Assembly: GCA_016282455.1 (NCBI GenBank)
Contig: JAEEKM010000075.1
Span: forward strand, 1 to 33,488
DNA: 33,488 nucleotides
Origin: Treponema sp.
Lineage (GTDB): Bacteria; Spirochaetota; Spirochaetia; Treponematales; Treponemataceae
Direction of reading: 5' to 3'
Both the position numbers and the translations under genes were made by a program. Below, one piece after another: positions 22,801-30,817 of the stretch. Positions within the stretch are counted from its first letter, which is position 1; every line of letters begins with the position of its first letter. Below the pieces are notes generated by a model. The model was not told the origin of the DNA. It searched no databases and saw only the letters and a list, made by a program, of their open reading frames with translations.

Positions 22801-23628
22801 TTAGAGTTTTCCTCCTTCTACTACAAGGCTGTCGGCATCGCTTTCGGGACCGTAAACTTCGCGCAGGGTTGCTTCATAGTCTGCGTGGAAGAAGTTTTCT
22901 TCACCGAGTTTTTTGATCTCTTCGTTAAGCCAGTTAAGAAGGTCTGTGTTGCCTTTTTTTACGGCAGGGTTGATTGTGTCAAGGTTACCGAGACTGTCAA
23001 TTCCTACAGCATAACCTGGGTTTTCTATTGCCCATGCCAGAACTTCTGTGTTGTCTGTGCTGAAGGCATCTCCGCGGCCGTCAAGAAGTGCCTTGTAGGT
23101 GTCTGAATAAAGGTCAAACTTAAGAAGCTTTACTTCAGGATAGTTTTCCGTAAAGTAGGTTTCTGCAGTGGTTCCTTTTGCAACAATAAGGGTTTTTCCG
23201 TTAAGCTGTTCGGGGCTTGTAATTTCTCCGTTTGGAGAGACAACTCCGAGGGCAACTTTCATGTAGGGAAGGGCAAAGTCCACTTTTTCTGAGCGCTCAG
23301 GGGTAAGGGTAAAGTTTGCAAGAACAATGTCTACTTTGTTAGTTTCTAGAACTTCCACACGGGCGGCGGGTTCAACAGGAACAAACTGCACTTTTACGCC
23401 AAGATCTTTTGCAATGCGGTTTGCAAAGTATACGTCGTAACCCTGGTAGATTCCGTTTTCGTCAACATAACCGAAGGGTTTTTTGTCGCTGAATACGGCA
23501 ATTTTTACAGTCTTGCTTTTTTTAATCTGGGCTACAGTGCGGCCTGGCTTTGGTTTTGCCCATGCTGATGTTGCTGAAATAAGTGCCAGTGCGGCGGCGG
23601 TGATTTTAATCAATGTGCTTTTTTTCAT
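22801..23628 (-). CDS. Polar amino-acid ABC transporter substrate-binding protein (family 3)
   Basis: 275 residues. Signal peptide with likely cleavage after Ala24 (SAWA-KP) and no lipobox, so it appears periplasmic and not lipid-anchored. Family-3 landmarks: VKIAVFSDKKPFGYVDENGIYQGYDV, the DIVLANFTLTPERSEKVDFALPY block that binds the ligand amino group and carboxylate, TLIVAKGTTAETYF in the second lobe, and DAFSTDNTEVLAWA. It delivers an amino acid, possibly glutamine, glutamate or arginine-like, to the permeases encoded upstream; specificity is not decidable by eye. It follows the ATPase gene after 101 nt that contain a second promoter, which would let it be made in excess, as binding proteins usually are. 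Ribosome site AAAGGAGC. Confidence 0.93.
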   Translation of the reverse strand: MKKSTLIKITAAALALISATSAWAKPKPGRTVAQIKKSKTVKIAVFSDKKPFGYVDENGIYQGYDVYFANRIAKDLGVKVQFVPVEPAARVEVLETNKVDIVLANFTLTPERSEKVDFALPYMKVALGVVSPNGEITSPEQLNGKTLIVAKGTTAETYFTENYPEVKLLKFDLYSDTYKALLDGRGDAFSTDNTEVLAWAIENPGYAVGIDSLGNLDTINPAVKKGNTDLLNWLNEEIKKLGEENFFHADYEATLREVYGPESDADSLVVEGGKL

Positions 23629-23675
23629 AAACTGCTCCTTTTCCGAAATTCCGGATGATTTTGGTTTATGAGAAA

Positions 23676-23704
23676 GTTCTATATTTTATTTCCTACTTTG
23701 TCAA
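23676..23704 (-). promoter_or_regulatory. Putative internal promoter for the amino-acid binding protein
   Basis: Minus strand: consensus TTGACA (23704-23699), 17-bp spacer, TAGAAC (23681-23676). TATAGA at a 15-bp spacing is an alternative. The 100-nt gap between ATPase and binding-protein genes is otherwise unexplained. The leader also contains CCGGAATTTCGG, a near-palindrome. Confidence 0.45.
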
Positions 23705-23729
23705 TAGGTTTAGTAATATTTTTTTAGAA

Positions 23730-24479
23730 TTATTTTTCATGTCTGGGGGCAAAAGTAAAACTTTCCAGAAAGGCACGGCCTCTCTGGCTGGTGGGGTTGT
23801 TAAAAAACTGACCGGGGGTGGTTTCTTCTACAATCTGTCCCTGATCCATGAAGACTATTTTATCTGCTACGGCTCTGGCAAACTCCAGCTGATGGGTTAC
23901 AATGAGCATGGTTTTTCCGTCCTTTGCAAGGTTCATCATTACATCAAGCACTTCACGAACCATTTCCGGGTCCAGTGCGGCGGTTACTTCGTCAAAAAGC
24001 ATTACTTCCGGGTGCATGCAGAGGGCACGTACGATTGCAACCCTCTGTTTTTGTCCGCCTGAGAGTTCCCTTGGAAAAGAAGTGGCTTTGTCCGGGAGAC
24101 CAACCAGTTCAAGCCATTCTTTTGCTTCCTTAAGCACTTCTTCTTTATTGCGTTTTTGTGCCTTGAGGGGACCAAGCAGTATGTTGTCAATTACATTCAG
24201 GTGGGGAAAGAGGTCGTAGCTCTGGAAAACCATTCCTACTTTCTGGCGGATAAGGTGCATGTCCTTTGTACGGTTGGAAATGATTTCTCCGTCTAGGGTT
24301 ATGGTACCGCTTTGTATTTGTTCCAGGCCGTTAATGCATCTTAAGAGGGTGCTTTTACCACAGCCGGAGGGCCCCAGGATTACCACTACCTGACCTTTTT
24401 CTACATTCAGGCTTACTCCGTGTAAGATTTCTTTTGTGTTAAAGGACTTCTGTATGTTTTTAATTTCAAGTAAGGCCAT
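23730..24479 (-). CDS. Polar amino-acid ABC transporter ATP-binding protein (GlnQ/ArtP type)
   Basis: 249 residues, the usual size. Walker A GPSGCGKST (36-44), Q-loop MVFQSYDLFPH, signature LSGGQKQRVAIVRAL, Walker B VMLFDEVTAALDP, and H-loop IVTHQ. The FQSYDLFPHLNVIDNI block and the GLPDKATSFPRELSGGQ form are typical of the glutamine/polar amino-acid importer subfamily. It powers uptake through the two permeases encoded directly upstream, starting three bases after the second permease stops. A long AT-rich gap with a promoter separates it from the binding-protein gene. Nothing unusual; LFDEVTAALD instead of DEPTSALD is common in this subfamily. Confidence 0.95.
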   Translation of the reverse strand: MALLEIKNIQKSFNTKEILHGVSLNVEKGQVVVILGPSGCGKSTLLRCINGLEQIQSGTITLDGEIISNRTKDMHLIRQKVGMVFQSYDLFPHLNVIDNILLGPLKAQKRNKEEVLKEAKEWLELVGLPDKATSFPRELSGGQKQRVAIVRALCMHPEVMLFDEVTAALDPEMVREVLDVMMNLAKDGKTMLIVTHQLEFARAVADKIVFMDQGQIVEETTPGQFFNNPTSQRGRAFLESFTFAPRHEK

Positions 24480-24482
24480 GTT

Positions 24483-25181
24483 CTATTCCTTCTGTCGTTT
24501 TTCTAAAATGCCGGCTAAAAGCGAGAAGATTCTGCATACCACATAGTACATGAAAAAAATTGTTGCGTAAATTGCTATTGAACTTGAAGGCACTTTAAGG
24601 CGGTTTGCCTCAATTATCTGCTGTCCGATTTTTACAACTTCAATTACTCCAACAAAGACAACAAGAGAGGTAGTTTTTATCATGCGGGTAACAAGGTTCA
24701 TGCTCACTGGAACAAGACGGCGTAAAGTCTGGGGAAGAATAATGTGGGCAAAGATTTGTTTTTCCGTTAAACCTAAAGCCCTTCCGCTTTCGTACTGATG
24801 CACCGGCACTGACTGCAATGCACCCCGCACCAGGTCTCCCATTTCTGCACTGCCCCAGAGGGTAAAAACAAGTACGCTTGCACCTTCTCCGGAGAGGGAA
24901 ATTCCCAGTGTACGGGTTAGTCCGTAATAGGCCATGAAAAGAAGAACCATCTGCGGCATGATGCGCATGAACTCAAGGTAGATTCTGCAAAGAACTTCTA
25001 TAACCCGGTTTTTAACCGTCATCAAAAGTCCAAAGAGGGTACCAAAAAACACGGAAAGTACAACAGAAACTGCCGCTATGCTGATTGTAACCCAAAGTCC
25101 TCCAAGCAGACGGATAAAATTCCGCCCCATGAAAAGTACGCTAAAGGCAGAGCTTATTGCTTCAAGAGCCGAACTGTGCAT
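24483..25181 (-). CDS. Amino-acid ABC transporter permease, second subunit
   Basis: 232 residues, several membrane helices, HisM/GlnP family. The permease coupling loop ESGRALGLTEKQIFAHIILPQTLRRLVP follows the usual EAA pattern E-x-A/G-x-A-L-G-x-x-x-x-x-x-F-x-x-I-x-L-P. The frame extends to 25202, but AAAGGAGG sits seven bases before the ATG at 25181, which I take as the start. The gene overlaps the end of the first permease gene by 20 bases, so the two are translationally coupled. It forms a heterodimeric channel with that permease, driven by the ATPase encoded next. Confidence 0.92.
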   Translation of the reverse strand: MHSSALEAISSAFSVLFMGRNFIRLLGGLWVTISIAAVSVVLSVFFGTLFGLLMTVKNRVIEVLCRIYLEFMRIMPQMVLLFMAYYGLTRTLGISLSGEGASVLVFTLWGSAEMGDLVRGALQSVPVHQYESGRALGLTEKQIFAHIILPQTLRRLVPVSMNLVTRMIKTTSLVVFVGVIEVVKIGQQIIEANRLKVPSSSIAIYATIFFMYYVVCRIFSLLAGILEKRQKE

Positions 25182-25821
25182 GACGCAGCCTCCTTTCTGC
25201 AAAAGAACTTAATAGTGAAACGGGAAGAAGAAGCACAAAATATGAGAGGGCAAGGAGAACAAGGGCTTCGTCGGTTTTGTAATAAAGGCCGATTAGATCT
25301 TTTGCAACATACATGAGGTCTGCAACGGCTACAATACTGAAGACACTTGTTTCTTTTATGAGGAACATGATGTTTGCACAAAAGCCAGGAACGGAAACAC
25401 TTATTGCCTGTGGTAAAATAACGTAGCGCATTATTTGTCTTTTTGTAAGCCCCAGGCATTCACCGCTTTCTATCTGAACATGACTTACGGTTTCAAGGGC
25501 ACTGCGGAAGGTTTCTTCCATGTAACTTCCGCCAAGAAAGGTGAGGCCAATGATGCAGCAGGAAAGGGAACTGAGTTTTATGCCCAGGTTTGGTAAAGCA
25601 AAGTATAAAAAGAAGAGCTGAATCATTAAAGGGGTGTTGCGGGAAAGTTCAATGTAAAAAAGGGTAATCTGCTTTAGGACTGGAATTTTATAATAGCGTA
25701 TGAGGGCACAGATTAGCCCTGTTGCAAAGGAAAGGAGAATGCCGGTTACTGCTATGCGAAGAGTAAGCCATGCCGCCTGGGTGTAAAGGGGAATGACCTG
25801 CTTGATGAATTCAAAGTCCAT
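25162..25821 (-). CDS. Amino-acid ABC transporter permease, first subunit
   Basis: 219 residues, HisM/GlnP-type membrane subunit. N-terminal helix region YTQAAWLTLRIAVTGILLSFATG, the family block IELSRNTPLMIQLFFLYFALP, and coupling loop ESGECLGLTKRQIMRYVILPQAISVSVP. First gene of the amino-acid importer operon. Its only ribosome-site-like sequence is a weak AGGCG, which sits in one arm of the inverted repeat at 25828-25868. This suggests that its translation, or the promoter, is controlled. The operon starts just after lgt on the same strand. Confidence 0.92.
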   Translation of the reverse strand: MDFEFIKQVIPLYTQAAWLTLRIAVTGILLSFATGLICALIRYYKIPVLKQITLFYIELSRNTPLMIQLFFLYFALPNLGIKLSSLSCCIIGLTFLGGSYMEETFRSALETVSHVQIESGECLGLTKRQIMRYVILPQAISVSVPGFCANIMFLIKETSVFSIVAVADLMYVAKDLIGLYYKTDEALVLLALSYFVLLLPVSLLSSFAERRLRHAQFGS

Positions 25822-25827
25822 AAATAC

Positions 25828-25877
25828 GCCTGATTTTTAATCCCTAGTAAAGTAATAGAAAATCAGGCTTATGTCAA
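25828..25877 (-). promoter_or_regulatory. TTGACA box and inverted repeat in the leader of the amino-acid importer operon
   Basis: Minus strand: TTGACA (25877-25872) directly after the lgt stop codon; no well-spaced -10 (TATTAC at 14 bp, TACTTT at 17 bp). The perfect 10-bp inverted repeat GCCTGATTTT (25868-25859) and AAAATCAGGC (25837-25828) follows with a 21-nt centre. The second half contains AGGC(G), the only ribosome-site candidate for the permease gene. It may be an operator with two half-sites or an RNA hairpin. Confidence 0.5.
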
Positions 25878-26888
25878 TTATTTCTTTTGCTGAGAATTGT
25901 CTACTGAGGCTTTGTGTTTACTCCAGAAGTAAGTTCCTACAATCATGCCTATGCCGCCAAGAATCATGAGGAAACAGAGAATCTGGCCTGTACTGATGTT
26001 CAGGAGGGAAGTGTTCATGTAAATGGCTTCGCTTCCGTCGTGGCTTATGCGGTAACCTAAGTCTGCGTCCGGTTCACGGAAGTATTCTATTACAAAGCGG
26101 ACAAGTCCATAGCCCAGGGTGTAGCAGCCTGCAAGAAAACCGTCGTGGGGCTTGTGTTTTCTAAGATTCCACATTACCACCCAAAGGAAAAGTCCTTCAA
26201 ACAAGGCTTCGTAAAGCTGACTGGGGTGGCGGGGAAGGTTAACAAAACGCTGCCCCTGCTGGATTACGATACCGCATTTTTCGGCAAACTCCTGTACCCA
26301 GGGTAAACTTGCAGAGAAGCGTTCTGCACGTGGAAAAACCATGCCCCAGGGCATTGTGGTTATTCTTCCAAAAAGCTCTCCGTTCATGAAGTTACCGATT
26401 CTACCGAAGGTGTAGCCCAGAGGTATTGCAACAACCATTGCGTCTATCCATTTCCAGACCGGCTGTTTGTGCCAGAGACACCAGACAATCATGCCTAAAA
26501 GACCGCCGATAAATCCGCCGTGGTAACTCATGCCTGCAAGACCGGTGAACTGTTTTGTTACAGTGTCAAAAGGCCAGAAGATGAGCCAGGGTTTTTTCCA
26601 GTAGAGTCCGCTTGTGTCGTAAACCAGTGTGCTGAAGATGCGTGCCCCTAAAAGCAGGAAGATGATTCCGCAGGCAATAAAACTAAAGATGTCGTCTTCG
26701 CTTGCCTTATAATCCCCGTGGTCAAGGGCACCTTCCCTCTGCTGTTTACGGAGAACAAGAAAGGCAGTTGCAAAAGCAAATATGTACATGAGGCCATACC
26801 AGCGTACAAGACCAAGGACCGGTATGCCGGGGAAAATTTCCGGATGAATCCATGAAGGATAGTTTATGAAAAGAAGTGAAGAAAACAT
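25878..26888 (-). CDS. lgt: Prolipoprotein diacylglyceryl transferase
   Basis: 336 residues, multi-pass membrane enzyme that transfers diacylglycerol from phosphatidylglycerol to the lipobox cysteine of pre-lipoproteins, the first step of lipoprotein maturation. Visible: RWYGLMYIFAF near the N-terminus, GMSYHGGFIGG (119-129) with the conserved His-Gly-Gly, the Lgt signature GRIGNFMNGELFGR (162-175) with the essential Arg and Asn, and HPSQLYEALFEG in the third conserved block. At 336 residues it is longer than the roughly 290 of E. coli, with insertions between helices. Thirteen bases separate it from the preceding MinD-like gene; ACGAGGTAAC is its ribosome site. The three lipoproteins in this window would be its substrates. 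Confidence 0.96.
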   Translation of the reverse strand: MFSSLLFINYPSWIHPEIFPGIPVLGLVRWYGLMYIFAFATAFLVLRKQQREGALDHGDYKASEDDIFSFIACGIIFLLLGARIFSTLVYDTSGLYWKKPWLIFWPFDTVTKQFTGLAGMSYHGGFIGGLLGMIVWCLWHKQPVWKWIDAMVVAIPLGYTFGRIGNFMNGELFGRITTMPWGMVFPRAERFSASLPWVQEFAEKCGIVIQQGQRFVNLPRHPSQLYEALFEGLFLWVVMWNLRKHKPHDGFLAGCYTLGYGLVRFVIEYFREPDADLGYRISHDGSEAIYMNTSLLNISTGQILCFLMILGGIGMIVGTYFWSKHKASVDNSQQKK

Positions 26889-26901
26889 TTATGTTACCTC
26901 G

Positions 26902-28047
26902 TTAAACTTTAAAGCCCTTTGCTGCCGCTTCCAGGAGTTTTTTCTTGAGCAGGTTGTTTTCGTTCCTCAGCTGGGTAATCTCATACTGCTGCTGTTTAAG
27001 GACTTCTGCAAGTTCCCCTGTAGTAAGTGCTCCGCTTCCGGCAAGTTCTTCCACATACATCATTTTCTGTGAGAAATCGTCAGTGGCTTCTTCTGCTGCA
27101 ATTTCAAAAGAAGTGTCCGCTGCCTTTGTCATGTCGTAGTCATCATCAAAGGTAAGGGTTTCTGACTGCATGATTTTTTCTGCAATGCGGTATATGGCCT
27201 GGGAGATAATGGACTGAGGTTTGTAAATGACAACAGGAAGTCTTGAAGAAAGTGCCTTGTCCTGCATTGAGTCACGGTAAATTACGCCCAGATGTTCTAT
27301 ATCCAGACCAAGATACTGCTGGCAGGAGTGGCGGATCTTTGCGGCTTTTTCTGCATCCTTGGGGTCATCAATCATGTTCATGACAAGACGGGGATGGAAC
27401 TCTGACATGCGCTTTTTGAAAAGAGATGTGCTTTCCGGGTCTTTTTGATCCAGGGTTTCAATCAGCTTGGGAATGTAGAGTCTCTGCAGGGAAGCAGAAT
27501 CTGTTTTTAAGGTTTCAAGATATTTGTAGGCGGGTGAGTTCTTTCTGAAAGTATTATACATCATGCGGAAGACAATGTTTTTCAGGAAGAGGTATCCGTT
27601 TAAGGTTGCAGTAACAGTAGGGGCAGTTACAACAATTCCCTGTGGAGAAAGAAGGAACATGTCCAGAATGGTAAGGTGGGTACCTGCTCCCAAATCCAGA
27701 ATGAGGTAGTCTGCGTCCAGTTTTGTAAAGTTCTTTATGAGCTCGTTTTTCTGGCTTGCCTTAAGGGATGTGAGTCCGGGAATTTCTGAGTCTCCTGCAA
27801 TGAAGGAAACATTCTCGTAGTCAGTGGGCTGTATGAGGTCTTCGAATTTACTCTGACCTGTAAGAAAAGTGCCGATTCCTGTTTTAGATGCTGGCTGACC
27901 GATGACCAGGTGCAGGTTTGATGAGCCAAGGTCTAAGTCTGCGATGATAACTTTTTTTCCAGCCTGACCCAGGGCTATGGCAAGATTTGCGCTTAAAAGG
28001 CTTTTACCAACACCGCCCTTTCCGCTGGCAATAGGGATTATTTGCAT
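26902..28047 (-). CDS. MinD/ParA/FlhG-like P-loop ATPase with C-terminal coiled coil
   Basis: 381 residues. The N-terminal 260 residues are a deviant-Walker ATPase of the MinD/FlhG group: GKGGVGKS (9-16) with the signature lysine, VIIADLDLGSSNLHLVIG, and YLILDLGAGTHLTILDMFL (switch II, D-x-G). The last 120 residues are acidic and then form a coiled coil (ELAEVLKQQQYEITQLRNENNLLKKKLLEAA), unusual for MinD or FlhG. No minC, minE or flhF is adjacent, so a role in division, flagellar number or polar placement cannot be chosen. The -10 box TATAAT is six bases before the ATG with no ribosome site, indicating a leaderless mRNA. It is cotranscribed with lgt. Confidence 0.85.
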   Translation of the reverse strand: MQIIPIASGKGGVGKSLLSANLAIALGQAGKKVIIADLDLGSSNLHLVIGQPASKTGIGTFLTGQSKFEDLIQPTDYENVSFIAGDSEIPGLTSLKASQKNELIKNFTKLDADYLILDLGAGTHLTILDMFLLSPQGIVVTAPTVTATLNGYLFLKNIVFRMMYNTFRKNSPAYKYLETLKTDSASLQRLYIPKLIETLDQKDPESTSLFKKRMSEFHPRLVMNMIDDPKDAEKAAKIRHSCQQYLGLDIEHLGVIYRDSMQDKALSSRLPVVIYKPQSIISQAIYRIAEKIMQSETLTFDDDYDMTKAADTSFEIAAEEATDDFSQKMMYVEELAGSGALTTGELAEVLKQQQYEITQLRNENNLLKKKLLEAAAKGFKV

Positions 28048-28053
28048 GAAATA

Positions 28054-28082
28054 ATTATAGCAGAAAAAGTGCTCTTCTTCAA
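28054..28082 (-). promoter_or_regulatory. Promoter of the MinD-like gene and lgt; -10 box six bases from ATG
   Basis: Minus strand: TTGAAG (28082-28077), 17-bp spacer, perfect TATAAT (28059-28054), then TATTTC and the ATG at 28047. No Shine-Dalgarno is present, and transcription would begin at or beside the ATG. Confidence 0.7.
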
Positions 28083-28103
28083 CAGAGATTTTATGATGGA
28101 GCT

Positions 28104-29363
28104 TTATTTTACCGCAAGTGCTTTTTCCAGTTCTTTCTGGGCTGCAGCAAGTCCTTCTTCCACACTTTTGCTTTCGTTAAGGATTTCGCGCATTTCTTTT
28201 CCCAAAATGGTGTAGAAGGTGCTCCAGTTTTCCATGACAGGTCTGTAAACTCCGCCTTCCAGTGCCCTGCATACATCCCCATACTGAGGGAATCTTCTTA
28301 ATACTTCCGGGTTCTGCAGGCTTGAGTAGCGGCAGGGAACGCCCCCCTTGGGAACGGTGGATCTTTGAATTCCGGGGTTCATGAGGTAGTCCAGCAGTTT
28401 AATGGCATAGTCTTTGTTCTTTGAGTTACGGGGAATGCCAAGAGTCCAGATGCCGTAAATGTTTGCGTTGTAGACAATGCTGGTGTCCTTAACTTTACCG
28501 CTGATTGCACAGTAGTCTACGGGAGAGTTTCTTGTGGGAGAGTACCATCCCGGCCAGCCCACAGCCATGGCAGCTCTTTTTGTTGCAACTGCATCGATCA
28601 AGTCTTCTTTTTCCAGGGCAGTGCCGGTTTTGATAAGTTCTTTGTAGGCGTAGAGTGCTTCTTTAAAAGCTTTTGTGTTTACGGAAGGACGGTTATGTAC
28701 ATCTACAACCCAGCCTCCGTAAGAAAGCAGTATGGGAAGAAAATCTACAACTATGTTGTTTTCCGTGTCGCCCCTGTAAACAAAACCGTTTGTATTGTGA
28801 CCCTGAGCGTAATTGCAGATGTTCTGTATGTCTTCGAGACTTCTTATTTTATCTTCGGAATAGCCTGCTTCTGAAACAAGAAGCTTGTTGTAAAGAAGAA
28901 CAGTTACGTTGCCATAAAAGGGGGTAAGGTAAAGACCACCCTTGTAGTAGCAGATTGCAGTTGTTGCAGGAATAATGTCGTCGTCCAATTCATAACCAAG
29001 AGAGGTTAAGTTTGTAAGAACATTGTTAGAGGTGTATTCTGCCATCCAGGAACCGTCAACCATGCAGAGGTCATAGGCACCGGTTTCATTCTGGGCATCT
29101 GAAGCCACCTGTGAGTGAAGGGAATCTTCGCTTAGTTCAAGTATGTTGCAGACCACATTGTATTCTGCTTCAAAGGCGGGAAGACACTGGCGTATGACAT
29201 TGGAATAAGTACCGTTTCTTAATGCCAGGGTAAGGACTGCATTGGGTTCAACATTGGGGTTACGTTTTGCATTTTTCTGTTTGATGCAGGATGAGAAAGA
29301 AAGGGAAATAAATGTAAGAAAAAGAATCAGGGCTGTCATTGACGCTGATTTTTTATGCATCAT
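28104..29363 (-). CDS. Extracellular solute-binding lipoprotein, family 1 (sugar-type)
   Basis: 419 residues. Lipoprotein signal with lipobox FSSC (Cys26), followed by a family-1 binding protein like those for oligosaccharides or glycerol phosphate. Features: VLTLALRNGTYSNVIRQCLPAFEAEYNV at the start of the mature domain, YDLCMVDGSWMAEY, YYKGGLYLTPFYGNVTVLLYNKLL in the hinge region, AAMAVGWPGWYSP, and the C-terminal KNKDYAIKLLDYLMNPGIQ. There are no permease or ATPase genes on either side, so it is an orphan whose transporter, or sensory partner, lies elsewhere. Starts at 29363 and 29360 are both possible (Met-Met); GGAG precedes. A strong promoter lies upstream. Ligand unknown. Confidence 0.9.
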   Translation of the reverse strand: MMHKKSASMTALILFLTFISLSFSSCIKQKNAKRNPNVEPNAVLTLALRNGTYSNVIRQCLPAFEAEYNVVCNILELSEDSLHSQVASDAQNETGAYDLCMVDGSWMAEYTSNNVLTNLTSLGYELDDDIIPATTAICYYKGGLYLTPFYGNVTVLLYNKLLVSEAGYSEDKIRSLEDIQNICNYAQGHNTNGFVYRGDTENNIVVDFLPILLSYGGWVVDVHNRPSVNTKAFKEALYAYKELIKTGTALEKEDLIDAVATKRAAMAVGWPGWYSPTRNSPVDYCAISGKVKDTSIVYNANIYGIWTLGIPRNSKNKDYAIKLLDYLMNPGIQRSTVPKGGVPCRYSSLQNPEVLRRFPQYGDVCRALEGGVYRPVMENWSTFYTILGKEMREILNESKSVEEGLAAAQKELEKALAVK

Positions 29364-29393
29364 AAAACTCCAAACCGTTAAGTTTATTTTTTT

Positions 29394-29422
29394 ATTATAC
29401 TACATATTAGCCATAAAAGCAA
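29394..29422 (-). promoter_or_regulatory. Promoter of the family-1 solute-binding lipoprotein
   Basis: Minus strand: TTGCTT (29422-29417), 17-bp spacer, perfect TATAAT (29399-29394), giving a leader of roughly 25 nt with GGAG before the ATG. Confidence 0.75.
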
Positions 29423-29427
29423 AGTGT

Positions 29428-29461
29428 CAGTGAACCCCAGTTCCATTACGGCGTACTTTTC
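29428..29461 (-). repeat. Diverged copy of the 2047-2087 repeat arm
   Basis: Read on the minus strand this begins AAAAGTACGC and carries GGA, GGTTC and CTG at the same spacing as the left arm near 2.05 kb, with about 25 of 33 positions identical by hand alignment. It lies between the divergent solute-binding and diguanylate cyclase genes. Nearby on the plus strand TATGCGAAAAAAAC echoes the CTGCGAAAAAA end of that arm. Confidence 0.55.
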
Positions 29462-29555
29462 ATATTAATGACATTATGCGAAAAAAACTTTTTGTAATTT
29501 CATATGGAAATGATAAGAAATTCATGTTATTATTTGTAGGGGAGAATATTTTTAT

Positions 29556-30764
29556 ATGAATTATGCTGGTGTCGGCCTCATTGCCCTTTTAGTCCACATT
29601 ATCATCAACTTTGATGTAATGTTAAAAAACAGTGGTAAAACAGAATCAAAGTCCCATCACATATACAAAACCTTCCTTTGGTGTGTTTTTGTATATTACA
29701 TATTCGATATTCTCTGGGGCTTTATCTACGACATAAAAATTCCTCTCCTGTCTTTTATCTGGACTGAACTTTATTTTATTTCTGTTGCAGCCGCAGTATT
29801 TTTCTGGACAAGATTCGTCATTATCTACATTAACAGGGAAAGCTTTTTTACAAATATCATTAAGTTTGCGGGAGTTATTTTTCTTATAGGAGAGTCCGCA
29901 ATCCTCATAATGAATATTTTTAAGCCAGTCATGTTTCGTTTTAATGAAGACGGAACATATATTACGGAAAAAGCCAGAACCATTACCATGTATGCACAGA
30001 TTCTGCTTTTTCTTTCCACTTCTGTCTGTATGCCCATTGTGGCCGCTAAAGCACGGGGTAAAATAAGACGACGTTACATAACAATAGCCTGGTTTGGAAT
30101 CTCAATGACGGTTTTTGTAGTTCTTGCAACTGCTTTTCCAATCCTTCCTTTTTATTCTTTGGGCTATCTGTTTGGTACCTGCCTCATACATACTTTTGTT
30201 GTTGAAGACGAAAAAGAAGCCCGCCGGGAAGAACTTGAACAGCTGCTTAAGGTAGAAGAAATACAGGCTCAGGAACTTGGTTCTGCAAGACTCATGGCAT
30301 ATACCGACCCCCTTACCGGAGTAAAAAGCAAAAACGCCTATCAGGAAGATATTCTTGGAATCAACAGACGGATTGAAGACGGAATTTTAAAAAACTTTGG
30401 AATTGTGGTCTGTGATATAAACGGGCTAAAACTTACAAATGATACGCTGGGTCACGAAGAAGGAGACAGGCTCATAAAAAGTGCCGGCAAATTAATCTGC
30501 CATACTTTTATTCACAGTCCGGTTTATCGTATTGGCGGCGATGAGTTTGTAGTTTTTCTTCATGGCGAAGATTATGCAATCAGAATGGAACTGATGAAAG
30601 ACTTTAACAGGCAGGTAGAAACAAATGCCGGAGACGGAAAAGTGGTTGTTGCCTGCGGAATGTCAGAATATCTTCCCGGTGCAGACGAAAACTTTGGTTC
30701 ACTTTTCAGCCGTGCCGACAGAAAAATGTATGAGCGCAAAAAACAGCTCAAGGCCATGAAATAA
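29556..30764 (+). CDS. Membrane diguanylate cyclase (GGDEF)
   Basis: 402 residues. Six or seven membrane helices in residues 1-215, then a short coiled coil (EEKARREELEQLLKVEE-like, 217-243) and a GGDEF domain (about 245-400). Domain marks: AYTDPLTGVKSKNAY (248-262), FGIVVCDINGLKLTNDTLGHEEGD (281-304) with the metal-binding Asp, and an intact YRIGGDEF (324-331), so it should make cyclic di-GMP. The RxxD inhibitory site normally five residues before GGDEF is absent (HTFIHSPVY there), so product inhibition at that site is unlikely. The membrane part probably senses an unknown signal. The start at 29556 has AGGGGAG 11 bases ahead, rather far. A weak promoter (TGGAAA-17-TATTAT, 29505-29533) is possible. 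Confidence 0.92.
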   Translation: MNYAGVGLIALLVHIIINFDVMLKNSGKTESKSHHIYKTFLWCVFVYYIFDILWGFIYDIKIPLLSFIWTELYFISVAAAVFFWTRFVIIYINRESFFTNIIKFAGVIFLIGESAILIMNIFKPVMFRFNEDGTYITEKARTITMYAQILLFLSTSVCMPIVAAKARGKIRRRYITIAWFGISMTVFVVLATAFPILPFYSLGYLFGTCLIHTFVVEDEKEARREELEQLLKVEEIQAQELGSARLMAYTDPLTGVKSKNAYQEDILGINRRIEDGILKNFGIVVCDINGLKLTNDTLGHEEGDRLIKSAGKLICHTFIHSPVYRIGGDEFVVFLHGEDYAIRMELMKDFNRQVETNAGDGKVVVACGMSEYLPGADENFGSLFSRADRKMYERKKQLKAMK

Positions 30765-30782
30765 AAGCCTCTTTAAAACTTA

Positions 30783-30811
30783 TAGACAAGTTTTTTCAGG
30801 TATCTTATATT
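30783..30811 (+). promoter_or_regulatory. Promoter of the small membrane protein; -10 box six bases from ATG
   Basis: TAGACA at 30783-30788, 17-bp spacer, TATATT at 30806-30811, then AAAAGC and the ATG at 30818. No ribosome site. The geometry is identical to the promoters at 11163 and 28054. Confidence 0.65.
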
Positions 30812-30817
30812 AAAAGC

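Noticed and set aside
22713..23106. Plus-strand frames over the compound hairpin and the binding-protein gene
   Set aside because: They are complements of the terminator stem and of a well supported minus-strand gene.
25131..25150. GAAAAGTACGCTAAAGGCAG as another copy of the dispersed repeat
   Set aside because: Shares only about a dozen bases, lies inside a permease coding region and is explained by its codons.
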